64,000 nt of DNA, taken from NCBI RefSeq assembly GCF_030272615.1, contig NC_081414.1, positions 339,368,502-339,432,501 of the forward strand, written 5' to 3'. Position 1 is the stretch's first letter. Each line of letters begins with the position of its first letter. The position numbers and the translations under genes are program-made. The notes beneath the pieces are model-generated. The model was not told where the DNA came from. It saw nothing but the letters and a program-made list of their open reading frames with translations, and did no database searches. Positions 34,330 to 45,984 of this stretch are shown piece after piece. The DNA is from Cryptomeria japonica (Eukaryota > Streptophyta > Pinopsida > Cupressales > Cupressaceae).

Positions 34330-37300
34330 GGAAAAAAATTTCATGCTTTAGGAAAAATATTGGTCATTTTGATTTTATTTGGCTCTCAGTCTTGCATTTT
34401 TAGGCTAAGGTTTACGGTTTATGTCATCCGGTTGAGTTTCATTGTTAAAAAAAAACCCTAAATATCTTATAATTCTTCATTACCTTTTTGTCTTAAGTTT
34501 GAGGGTTGTTGTAATGTTGGCAGGGCCATTTTATTCCCTAGGCATTAATTTGTTCGATGATCTTTTATATTTTCATGTTTGTGTTTTAATTTTCCAAGGT
34601 GGGTCCCTTTTAATTTTCCATCGGGCGCATGATTTTTCCTAAGTCCAGCATTAATATTTATGTCAGTGTCTTTGTTTAATGACCGAGTTCCTAAAAGTTC
34701 CTACTATTTGCACATGTTTCAATGGATGGAGATCTTTTAATCTTGGTCAAGAAGATGCTCATGTTGGCAAATGCACACTCCAATGAGACATTGTAGGTGA
34801 TTGAAGGTTTTTTCATTGATGGCAACCTTATAATCCTATGACACCGACAAGGCAATTCACCGATACTAGCAAGTTCAGACTCTACACCGGCACTCAGACC
34901 ACCAGCACCAGTAGTGAAAGGAAGCATAGTGGCACAGGAAACCGACAACAATTTTATTGATAATGTATTTTGTTTATTATTGTAAAAAAATTGTAAGCCG
35001 ACTTAGCATGTTGTAAAATGACTCTTATATAAGAGAGTTCATTATAGAACATTGTAATGAAGTAGGATTATTATGGATGAATGTAATTAGGTGAAATAAG
35101 GCAGACCTATTATGCGAATTATAGGTTAAGGGTTTATGTAAGAAGCAGAGCTATAAATCGGTATTAGATCTGGAAGAGTAGATGCTATTTTGAAGTAGTA
35201 CAAGATATTGGATTTATATAATCCATTTTGTAAGTCAATGAGACTTCCATTTTAAGCAGTGTGCTCTAGGCACTTGGCCTTCCTGCATGTGCAGGCCCCT
35301 CTTATAGCAGTAATATTCTCTTATTGGCCAGTAAGTGAATATTGTGGGTCACAAATCCCACCAAGGTTTTTCCCACACTGGGTTTCCTCATTAAACCATT
35401 ATGTTATGGTGTTTTTTTCATGTGGTTGTTTCTATCTTTGTTTATTGCATTACTTTCTATTTACCGATACACAGTTTTAATTTGCTCTACATGTTTTAAG
35501 TTAAGAAATTCATTTAACTAGTTAGATACTGATTAACCTGCCCCCCCCCCCTCTCAGTATATGTGGGAATCCTAACAACTAAGTTGTTAATTTGCTAAAA
35601 AAGGTGGACACTGTGGCCAATAGATAAAGGGTGAATAGATCTAACGGTTCTCGTAACCCCATGAAGGAAGATGCAAGGAGGTTATCGATCGCGACATCAT
35701 GAGATGATGCCACATGTCTAGGGTGGGCTGAGGTAAGTCAAAAGGTGGAGGATGTTGACCGAGGTGAGGTGGAGGGGGAGTTGGAGGTGCCACATCACAC
35801 TTTTGATGGGCCCTCTTGCCATATGTGATCGTCAATGTCAGACTGACCACTGTTATTCGTGCAATTTGCCAACAGGGAATTAATAAATAGTGGAGATTCA
35901 AACTTAGTTCAAATGCACTTTTGAGCTGTTTATTCACTTGCACAAGCAAAAATGACAAATGAAATGGTGACACTTCACTCCAAAACAATAATAAAATCAT
36001 TTTCATAGCCATTTCTCACTCACGAAGTGATTCAAAGGTGATCCGAAGGTAATTCTTGAGCAGAAGAAGATCAATATGAGTTATCATAGCACATAATTGG
36101 GTTTCATCTGGTGCATACGAAGTTGTAAGTTGCTAAATCCTTCTTTTGTATTTTCAGAGCTGTTGAAAGTGCAGATTGTGTGAAATTGTAGTGATAAAGC
36201 TATGAATTGCTCTAGGGTTTTGAAATTTAGTAAAAAGGGGTGAGAATTCATACTCTTTGGTGTTGAATTTGATAATTTTGTGTTAAGCCCTAGTTTCTCC
36301 TTTCCTTCCGTGGGTAATTGTTAAAAGCCGTAGTCAAATAAGATGGCTCCCCTATGAAACCACTCAAGACAGACAAAGTATTTTAAGAGGAATCTATTTG
36401 ATGATTTTATTGATCAATTGAAGCCCTCAACAAATGACAAGTATCAGGGGTAGAGACTTGTACAAGGAAAAACCCTAGGAGAAGGGTCAACTGATAAGAA
36501 ATATAACATCGTGGATGCTAGGGTGCCTATGACTGGGGTGGAATTATTTTAAGTTGTGGTATGGATAGAGAAATTTGCAATTTGCATCTTCAAGTGCCTA
36601 GAAATATGACCTGGTAAAGTTAGTAGTGCCCAACGTATTCATGGATTTTGACCTCCTTAAACCTGTTACAGACAAATATGACCTCATTTCTAGAGTTATA
36701 AGGGGAAATGAAGGAGAAATTTTGTTGACAATTAGAAGGGAGGAATTTCAAGAGGTTTTTGATTTGTATGAACCTTTCATTGCCTTGATTCAGATAGATT
36801 TGAACAAACTAAAGGTAAAATATTATAGAATGAAGGGTTTTATTAGAGCTAGCCCCCTTCTAGCTCATTTGGGAAAAGAAGGGAATACAACCTATCATAT
36901 TAGCCCTAATTCAGAACAACCCTTTCCTATTGGTGCTTTTGCCAAATATTTGCGGGCCACTTTCTTCTCTATGTGCCAATTTTTAGGGTTTAACCCTATT
37001 ATAGTCATGCCACCTGATTTTATGTACATTGCTATACGAATTCAGTATCTAGATTTTATAGTGGTTTTTTATTTTACACCATACCTTCAAGAAAAGATTC
37101 ATGAGGGGTTGCGAGATATAAAGAATGGTGTATTTAGCTCTCATTTCTATTGGAATTCATTGTTAATGCACATGTTTTATATAGAAATGCAGATTATTTT
37201 GAGGGTACCATGAATCTCAAGAGAACACTTGATAATATTGAGGTGTTGGTGGAGTTTTGGAGTATGGACATGTCTTGGGACAAGAAGGGTGAACTCACAA

Positions 37301-37350
37301 AGTTGGTTCCCACTTTTTGGTACATCCTGATTTTTGCTGAAATCATACTT
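34330..37350 (+). mobile_element. E3: truncated copy of E1-type LTR with its ORF
   Basis: Sequence order matches 13.32-15.7 kb of E1: the CATTTTTAGG block (34.40 kb), GAGGGTTGTTGTAATGTTGGC (34.50 kb), a CGCGACATCA block (35.69 kb) and the ATG GCT CCC ORF start (36343). A ~816-bp solo LTR interrupts it at 34762-35577. Homology ends near 37.35 kb in the middle of the ORF. No internal region is attached. Confidence 0.6.
34762..35577 (+). repeat. Solo LTR, related to E2 LTR (816 bp)
   Basis: It starts TGTTGGCAAATG and ends AATCCTAACA. It shares GTAAGTCAATGAGACTTCCAT and a GCTCTAGGC block with the E2 LTRs. The host sequence on both sides matches E1, which lacks it. Flanking 5-mers GCTCA and ACTAA agree at only three of five positions, so the target duplication is doubtful. 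No internal sequence or partner LTR is seen. Confidence 0.6.
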
Positions 37351-37375
37351 TTTTTACAAAATATAATGATTTAAG
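36343..37375 (+). pseudogene. LTR-borne ORF, E3 copy (N-terminal part only)
   Basis: It starts ATG GCT CCC like the E1 copy, with one frameshift near 36.6 kb. From 36626 the frame is open for 195 codons and is the best-preserved N-terminal domain in the window: KYDLISRVIRGNEGEILLTI, GNTTYHISPNSEQPFPIGAF, MCQFLGFNPI, PPDFMYIAI. Overlapping frames after 37.15 kb show another shift (FEGTMNLKRTLDN). The copy breaks off near 37.35 kb, where homology with E1 is lost. It is useful as the reference for residues that decayed in the E1 copy. Confidence 0.65.
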
Positions 37376-38209
37376 CTTTAAGAGGTCCCATTTGAAGTAA
37401 TTAATTGAAGAGAGTTAGATCAAAGGCTCGTAGATCAAAATTTATTGGATATAACCTCTCTACTTCTAAATCATACTTGCAATGGAGTCTCCTTTGCATC
37501 TATCAAATACTGATAAAAAACTAATTTTACATTAGCTTTTGAGGGGTCAAACAAATTCATTTAGAAGTTTTGTTTTTTTAAGGATTTAGTCCTTATTATA
37601 AGCTTTCCAAATAGTATAATTTTTGGTATATTTAATTTCATTAATATATTTTTATTTTATTTTTTATGAATGTAGGTTTTTCACCAAACATGAACTTCTT
37701 TGTTCAATGCATTGGGAAAAATAGTAAACTAATTCAAATTTTTTTCGAAAAATATCTATGCACTAGGTATTGATGTCTTCTTTCTAACAAAAAAAATAAA
37801 ACTAAATTTTGATATATATAGAACAAGTTATGTGTTCAAACGTACACCTATATCTAAATTATAATTAGTCAGACTTCAAAACTTAATAAAATAAAAAATA
37901 CTCAACATATCACTATCAAACCAACTGCAGGCCCTGGGTATTGATGTTACAAACCAAAATTTAAAAGAGATAAGTTTTTATCATTTATAAAAAAAAAGTT
38001 ATATGTTTCGGGATGCACATCACTCTTAAAAAATGTTGTTTGCTGTAAAAAACTTCTTTTGAGGGGGATGGAAAAATCAATAAAATTTTAATCAAAAAAA
38101 ATTGGAAACACTATATTTAGAATCTACAAAAAAGATGTTACAAATCACTAGTTTACATCATCTTCAAATTCTTAACGGTTTAAAATTTATAGGTGTCGGA
38201 AAGTGAAGG
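37376..38209. other. AT-rich spacer before E5, no gene seen
   Basis: It has no open frame with coding character and no recognisable repeat. It separates the truncated E3 from the E5 LTR start. Confidence 0.5.
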
Positions 38210-39341
38210 TGTGAGGCCCTACCTCGACCCATCCTAGTATTTCAGTGATTTCATGTTGGAACTATTATGGATGTTTATTTTTATGCATTATGGATATAGA
38301 ACTTTATATGATCCCAGGAATTGGATAACATTGGTATATTGATGCTTCATTTTTACACATTATGGGTATTGAATTTTATATGATTCTAGAATAGGATAAC
38401 ATTGAGATGATGTATGTCATTATTTGATTTGCAGGACTTTATTAGGATGCTAGAAATATGATGCATATCTTATGAATGGATTAAAATTATGAGGATTATG
38501 ATAATTGCTTATGTGGATTTTCTTTGATATATGGAAAATTGAATTGTATGATGTCAATTGTATGCAGAGTGATTGATGTGTATTCTTATTTATGTGTTTA
38601 ATATTATATGAGGCTATTTGGGAATTACTAATGTGTAATTGAGATGCACAGGAAAATTATCCATATGACCATGGAAACATTATGGAGAATCAAGCCTAGG
38701 CCTATGTATGTTCATAAAACCAGGGGTTGTCTAATTGGAGAGACAACACCTCGAATGTATCGTATTTTATTCGTAAACGTAAAATGTTTGCATGAGTGTA
38801 AATTATATTTATTAAATTGTGTAAATCATTCAAGGGACAATTTCCATGTGTATAATTGTGATGTGAAATTATTTTTGTAGTGTAACTTGACACATATGTT
38901 CTATTTCGTGTTGGCAATTGTCATGTCACCTTTTTTTTGAGAGATTTATTTTTTGTTTAATTGATATATTTTCATATTATCCTTGAAGGTTCCAAGAAAT
39001 CTAGGATAGTGACCCATAAGGAGGGTCAACTCAGAGTTGACCCATAGGTTAACTTTAGGTGGACTTTCAAAGGGTTAAATCAACTCCTAGAGTTAGTTTT
39101 GGGGCATTTTTATTGGGCCTCATGGGGTACCTATGGGTGAAGGCCAAATTTGGCCATGTGTCCTTCCCCGGGGCTTGTTTAACCACCCAAAAAAGTGGGT
39201 TTTCCTAGATGGCTGAATTTCATCTTTAGGAGTGCCATCCTTGATTAGATAACCTTCTTGGTAGGTGTTATTCCTCTTCCCCATTTCATTCCTCTTCTTG
39301 AGGTGCCATGGTTAGGGAGTGTGTAAGACCTAGGGAAGACC
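38210..39341 (+). repeat. E5 5' LTR, first part (before E6)
   Basis: It matches 54366-55499 closely. It ends with AGACC (39337-39341), the target duplication of the copia insertion E6. The small frames here (38644 onward) occur in both LTRs but show no domain. Confidence 0.9.
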
Positions 39342-40376
39342 TGTTAGGTCCCAGAGGCAACTGAGGGTGGGGGGGGTGAATCAATTGTCCAATATAAATT
39401 TAAATAAAAACAACTTAACCAATTTACTACTTAATATTGGTGAACCAGTCTGTTATATCGGTAGATAGTTTTAACAAATAAATGCAATACCGGTGAATAT
39501 TAATGCATGAAACAAAAAAAGACAAAGTCATCCACAACACATAAGACCAATATTTGTACGTGGAAACCCTGTAAGGGGAAAAACCATGATGGGAAACCTT
39601 ACCCACAATCAGATGATACTACTGCAGATAGTAAGTGTACATAAATGGGGTTTGCACATGTAGAAAGGCCAAGTTCCTAGAGCTCATTGTTCAATCACAA
39701 ATGGGAGTCACACTGACTACAATTGGATGGTTAAATCCAATAAGAATGTACTGCTCAAAATAGCATCTTCATATGCTGGATTCAGTACCGGTGTAGTTTT
39801 GATATGCTTTCAAAAAACCTAGATTCACCTTCAAATGATGTCTGCATGTATAGCTCTACTTAATCTCGCATATACCTTCACACAAATCTTTTTCCGCATT
39901 CCATGCATGATCTTACAAATAAGATCTTACATTTATACCATAACCTAAGACCAATTTTAGTAGGTCGGCTCTACAAGATATTACAATACAATATCCAATG
40001 CAATAACTGATTCAACATTTTGACTTAATGCATTTACAACAATAATTAATCATCTCCATAGCGTGCCATGCTGATCTAGAAAAGATAAACCTGCCGGTGC
40101 ATAACCTGGACCTATTTGCCAGTAACAGCAAATATACAAATACGAATATGCCAATAAAAATTCTCCAAGTTAAGATGTCCAAACAATGTTTTCGACATTA
40201 CCAATTGTTTTTCATGCCATTCCAAGTTTCGGTGATCATTATATCCTACCGGTGTACCATATACCGGTGACTGTACAAAAGTCACATGCTTGCCAGTGAA
40301 TGTTGTTGGATCTCCAAAGTGCTAGAGTTTTAATAGGTGTTGACATCAATCACAAAACCATACCAAAATACCAACA
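39342..40376 (-). repeat. E6 3' LTR (1035 bp)
   Basis: On the plus strand it starts TGTTAGGTCCCAGAGG and ends TACCAACA. It contains many ACCGGTG-like hexamers. It matches the other LTR, with scattered differences and a missing ~20-bp segment. Confidence 0.92.
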
Positions 40377-40388
40377 ATCTCCTCCTTT
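40377..40388 (-). promoter_or_regulatory. E6 polypurine tract
   Basis: On the minus strand it reads AAAGGAGGAGAT directly before TGTTGG of the LTR. It is the plus-strand primer of the element. Confidence 0.8.
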
Positions 40389-40724
40389 GGCATTAATGGC
40401 AACACAAGATGGAAAAACCATCAAAGTGCCAAAATAGAAATGCCAAATACCAAAGTACCAATAAAAGTCAACAATCTCCTTAAAGTAACAATCTCTCCCC
40501 CTAGGAGTAACATGTGTTTTTCTATTATTTCATACCTGTTTTTCCATACTGATCTCTCCCCCTTTGACATCAAATGCCAAAGTTACAACAAAACCAAGTT
40601 CATATACAAAATACCAATCAATACCAATATACCAACTACTCCCCTTGTGAAGTAGCTTCCTCATCAAAGCCAGAGTAAAATATTTCTCTGTGAATTCTGC
40701 TGGTTGATGACAGACATCAACTCT

Positions 40725-43700
40725 CTAAGTATCTACTGGTGGAGGTATGACCCCAAGTTGTTCTCTAAGATATTCAAAAGTCTCCTTAGGCAAAAGTTTA
40801 GTGAAAATATCTGCAAGCTTCTCTTTAGTATTCATGTAAACCAATTTTATTTCTTTTGCTTCAACATTCTCCCTTAGAAAATTCAGTTTGATTGAAACAT
40901 GTTTTGTTTTAGAATGTAATACCAGATTCTTAGATATATCAATTGTTGTTGTGTTATCACAATAGATAGTTATAGGTTCCTTGCATTTTACCTTTAAATC
41001 TTTCAACATTTGTTTAAGCCATATTACCTGTGTACAGTTAGTTGCTGCTACAACATATTCTGATTCTGTTGTTGATAAAGATGCACAACTCTGTTTCTTA
41101 CTCAACCAAGAAACTAATCTGCTTCCAAGAAAAAATGCTCTGTCGATGGTTCTTTTTCTATCATCAATATCTCCTGCCCAATTTGCATCTGTGTATGCAC
41201 ATAGGTCAAAGTTTTCATCTTTGGGATACCATAATCCAAGATTTGTAGTGCATTGTAAGTACCGAAAAATCCTTTTTACTACTGATTCATGATTTTCTCT
41301 AGGATTACTCTGAAATCTTGAAACAATACATACTACATTCATAATATCAGGTCTTGTTTGTGTCAAATACAATAAACCTCCTATCATAGATTTGTACCTT
41401 GTTGGATTAATAGGTGTAGATTCATCCCTTAAAGATAGTTTGTCATTTATAGTCATAGGTGTGCTTACCGGTTTAGATTTCTCCATCCCAAATTTCTTAA
41501 GTAACTCTTTTAAGTATTTAGATTGACTCAAGAATATACCTTTATCAGTCTATGATATCTACAATCCTAAAAAGAATCATATTTTACCAATCATAGACAT
41601 TTCAAATTCTTGTTGCATTTTAATAGAAAAGTCTTTACACAAACCATCTTCACCTCCAAAGACTATATCATCAACAAAAACTTCTATAGCCAAGATGTCA
41701 TCATTAGTCACTTTAAAGTATAAGTTACTGTTAGCATTACCTTTAGAGAAACCAATTTTCAAAAGATAATTATCTAATCTTGCATACTAAACTTTGGAGC
41801 TTGCTTCAATCCATACAAAGCTTTCCTTAACCTGCAAACCATATCTTTGTTATTTGTCAAAGAAAATCCATTAGGTTGTTCAATGTAAACTTCCTCTTTA
41901 AGATCTCCAGTCAAAAATGTACATTTAATATCCATCTGATATACTTTGTAGTTCTTATGTGCTGCAAAAGCCAAGAATAATCTAACTGCCTCAATTCTAG
42001 CTACCGGTGCAAAGGTTTCATTATAGTCAACTCCTTTCTGAGAATATCCTTTACACAATAATCTTACTTTATTTATGATAACCTTACTATCTTTATTAAG
42101 TTTGTTTCTGAATACCCATTTGGTTCCAATTACATTTTTATCTTTAGGCCGGGGAACTAATGTCCAAGTGTTATTTTTCTCAATTTGTTCTAGTTCTTCT
42201 TCCATAGCTTTAGTCCAATATTTATCTTCACATGCCTCATTAACTAATGATGGTTCAATTTGAGAAATAAGACATACCTCTTCATTTGCCAATCTTCCTC
42301 TTGTCATAACTCCTTTGTACTTGTTTCCAATTATCTGATCTTCAAAATGATTCAATCTTACATACCAGAGTGTCTTTGTTTGTTGTTGTTCCTCAGTCAC
42401 AATGGAATTTTCAGATGATACCGGTGTAACTGGATCTTCACTTTGTACCAGTGGATTCAGTGTAGGTTCATTTAGAATTTCTATTGTCAGTTCAGAATCT
42501 ATGTACCTTGAAGTTCCTCTGAATTGTTCATCAATCTTTACATTTGTACTCTCAATGATTTTCTCCAATCTCTTATTAAAACAACTATATGCTTTACTCT
42601 TAGATGAATAACCAAGAAATATTCCTTGATCACTTCTAGGATCAAATTTCCCAATATACTCATCTCTTCTAATGTAACATTTACTTCCAAATATTTTGAA
42701 ATATTTAAGAGTAGGAGTAATACCAAACCATAATTCATGAGGGGTCTTACCGGTTTCACCTTTGATGTGAACTTTGTTGAATGTATAGACCGTTGTACTT
42801 ACTACCTCTCTCCAATATACATGTGGTAGATTTTCTTCTAATAACATACTTCTGGCTGCATCCAAGATAGTTATGTTTTTCCTTTCAACAACTCCATTCT
42901 GCTGTGGTGTCCGAGGTGCTGATAGTTGTCTTCTGATTCCATTCACTTCATAGAATGCATTAAATTCCTTAGCTGTAAATTCTCCTCCTTTGATCTAATC
43001 TTAAGCATTTGATTTTCTTGCTATTTTCATTTTCAACCATTGCTTTGAACAATTTAAACTTTCCAAGTGCTTATGATATTTCTCTGAGAAAAGTAACCCA
43101 ACACATTCTAGAATAGTCATCAATGATTAGCATGAAATATCTATCACCTTGTAAGCTTTTAGTTCTAGCTGGACCACATAAATCAGTATGAATTAAATCA
43201 AGAGCATTATTGGATTTTTCTGGAATACTTTTGAAACTAGCTCTAACTTGTTTTCCAAATTGACATTCCTTACATACTGTATTGTGAGATTTGACAATTT
43301 TAGGTAAGTCTCTAACTACCTTAGTAGTACTGATTTTTACCATGCAATCAAAGTTTGCATGACAAAGTCTCTTATGCCATAGCCAACTTTCATCAATGTG
43401 TGCAATTAAACATGTCTTTTCACTATTATTCAAATGAAAGATATTACCTCTAGTCTGATTACCGGTTGCAATTTCTAAACTAGTTCTATTCATGATTTTG
43501 TATTTTCCATTTTTGAATTGTAACTGAAATCCTTTCTCAACTAATTGACCAACACTCAAAAGATTATGTTTTAAACCTTCAACATAGTAAACATTGTCAG
43601 TTCTATGCTTACCATCAAGAGATATTGAACCCTTACCTCAGATTTGACAAGCTTTGTCATCTCCAAATCTCACTAAGCCTCCATTATATTCTTGAAAGTT

Positions 43701-43830
43701 CAAGAATTTACCTTTATCTCCTGTCATATGATGTGAGCATCCAGAATCAATGATCCATTCATCCTTTACTTTAATTTTAGCTGCCAAAGCCTACTCTACC
43801 GGTTGGACTGTAGGTGTTGGTTGATCTTAT
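40725..43830 (-). pseudogene. E6 copia pol: protease, integrase, reverse transcriptase, RNase H
   Basis: In order on the minus strand: protease DSGCSHHMTGDK (near 43745); the gag-pre-integrase zone with LWHKRLCHANFD; integrase HTDLCGPARTKSL and IIDDYSRM (43.1-43.25 kb), then [10 protein letters not shown] (42.88 kb); reverse transcriptase [38 protein letters not shown] and a FVDDIVFGG box (near 41670, usually YVDD); RNase H with TDANWAGD, STTESEYVAA-like and ADIFTKLL motifs. It ends at 40725. Frameshifts near 43.05, 41.77 and 41.55 kb divide it. Compared with working copia pol, the AFLNG-type motif is changed to TFLTG. It is inactive. Confidence 0.92.
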
Positions 43831-43900
43831 ATTATAGCAACAAAAGCCCATCCATTGTCTTCCAGATCTTCATCAGAATCATTAGTCACTCCTTCATCAG

Positions 43901-44872
43901 CTACATAACAAGATTTATCTTTATTCTTCTAAATTTGTATCTCTGATATTCAGGATTAGGCTTGTATGTCCTTCTAGCTTCTTCTCTTAGTCTAGCATGT
44001 CTATTAGGGCATCTTGAAGCCATATGACCAATCTTATTGTAGTTAAAACATTTAAAGGGTGATTTACCTTCATACTTACTTCCAACTGGACCTTTAGGCA
44101 TTTTTCTTGCAAATAGTGCTTCAAGCTTTTCAAGTTCTTCATTTTCTTTCTTGCTTTCCTCAAGTTCTCTTGCATAAAAGGCTTTCCAATCAGATTTGTC
44201 AAATGATGATGCCGATGATGTTGATGCTTTAAAGGTTAAATCTGTCTTTATAGTAGCAACAGGACCAAATTCCACAATTTCAAAGGCTGAAAGTTTTTCA
44301 ATCAATGTATCCCTAGTTACTGATGTATTAGGCATTGTTCTTAACTCATTTATAGCAGTAACCTTCATTTTATATGCCAGTGGAAATCCTCTTAAAACTT
44401 TTGAAACAATTTCATCTTCACTTAAGGTTCCTCCACAACATTTAATACCCAAAATAATTTCATTAATTCTTTCCATAAAAGCAGAAATCCTTTCATCTTC
44501 TTCCATTTTTAGATTTTTATACCTGACCCGAAAGCTTTCAAGTTTTGCAATTTTGATTGTGGAATCTCCTTCATTCAGTGTTTCCAAATGATCTCAAATA
44601 GCTTTAGCAATTGATCTGTTTGATAATCCCATAATTTGTTGATTTGTTAATGCGCTCAAAAGTGCTTCTCTTGCTTTGCAATCATTTTCCTCATCTTTAG
44701 TCAAGTTAGGTGGATTAGGCTGATTGGAAGTAGCAGCAGTATAACCATTCTTTGTAACATCCCAGATGTCCTTTCCAATGAAATTGAGATGTGTCTCCAT
44801 TCTGATCTTCCATATGCCATAGTTGGTTCCATCAAGTTTAGGATTGTCCTTCTTGAAATAGTTAGTAGACAT
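43901..44872 (-). pseudogene. E6 copia gag
   Basis: It starts MSTNYFKKDNPKLDGTNYG, the usual copia gag opening, with WKIRMETHL next. A single TGA near 44.59 kb (family: Trp in this place, TGG) divides it. The UBN2-type core continues with ESFRVRYKNLKMEEDE and VSKVLRGFP. The zinc knuckle near 44040 reads CFNYNKIGHMASRC, with Tyr for the second Cys. A basic tail follows to 43901. Gag would form the particle and bind element RNA. Confidence 0.9.
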
Positions 44873-44914
44873 TGGAACTCCTCAAGCTATTAAACTTCTG
44901 CAAAAAGGGGACTA

Positions 44915-44927
44915 GGCTCTGATACCA
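44915..44927 (-). promoter_or_regulatory. E6 primer-binding site (initiator-Met type)
   Basis: On the minus strand it reads TGGTATCAGAGCC, two bases after the LTR end. It is the same primer class as E2 and E5. Confidence 0.88.
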
Positions 44928-44929
44928 AT

Positions 44930-45984
44930 TGTTAGGTCCCAAAGGCAGCTGAGAGGGGGTTGTGAATCAGTTGTTTAATATAAATTTAAACCAAAACAAC
45001 TTAACCAATTTATTGCTTAATACCGGTGAACCAGTCTATTATACTGGTGGATAGTTTTAACAAATAAATGCAATACCGATAAAGATTAATGCATGAAACA
45101 AAAAAAGACAAAGTCATCCACAACAAATAACACCAATATTTGTACATGGAAACCCTGTAAGGGGAAAAACCATAGTAGGAAACCTTACCCACAATTAGAT
45201 GATACTACTATAGATAGTAAGTGTACATAAATGGGGTCTACACATGCAGAAAGGCCAAGCGCCTAGAGCTCACTGCCCAATCACAAATGGGAGTTACATT
45301 GACTACAATTGGATGGTTAAATCCAATAAGAATGTACTGCTCAAAATAACATCTTCATATGCTAGATTCAGTACCGGTGTAGTTCTGATATGCTTTCACA
45401 AAAACTTAGCTTCACCTTCAAATGATGTATGCATGTATAGCTCTGCTTAATCTTGCATATACCTTCACACAAATCTTTTTCCGCATTCCACACATGATCT
45501 TACAAATAAGATCTTACATTTATACCATAGCCTAAGACCAATTTTAGTAGGTCGGCTCTACAAGATATTACAATAAAATCATTTTACAAACAATACAATA
45601 TTCGATGGAATAACCGATTCAACATGTCAGCTTAATGCATTTACAACAATGATTAATCATCTCCATAGTGTGTTGTGCTAATCTAGAAAAGATAAACTTG
45701 TTGGTGCATAACTTGGACCTATTTGTTGGTAATGGCAAATATACAAATACGAATATGCCAATAAACAATTCTCCAAGTTAAGATGTCCAAACAATGTTTT
45801 CGACATTGCCAAGTGTTTTTCATGCCATTACAAGTGCTGGTGATCATTATATCCTACCGATGTACCATATACCAGTGACTGTACAAAAGTCACATGCTTG
45901 TCAGTGAATGTTGCTGGATCTCCAGAGTGCTAGATTTTTAGTAGGTGTTGACATCAATGAAAAAACCATACCAAAATATCAACA
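44930..45984 (-). repeat. E6 5' LTR (1055 bp)
   Basis: On the plus strand it starts TGTTAGGTCCCAAAGG and ends TATCAACA. It has a ~20-bp extra segment near 45575 compared with the other LTR. Small frames inside it are not coding. Confidence 0.92.

Larger units (their letters stand above)
39342..45984 (-). mobile_element. E6: complete Ty1/copia element inside the E5 5' LTR
   Basis: Two ~1.04-kb LTRs (39342-40376 and 44930-45984) flank gag and pol on the minus strand. The target duplication is AGACC on both sides (39337-39341 and 45985-45989). The uninterrupted site is seen in the E5 3' LTR at 55.49 kb (GGGAAGACC followed by AAACAATGGG). The pol order protease, integrase, reverse transcriptase, RNase H is that of copia. 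All ORFs carry frameshifts or stops. Confidence 0.95.

Noticed and set aside
38644-38917. Open frames on both strands repeated at 54800-55117
   Set aside because: They recur only because they lie in the two E5 LTRs. They differ by small changes with no sign of protein constraint.
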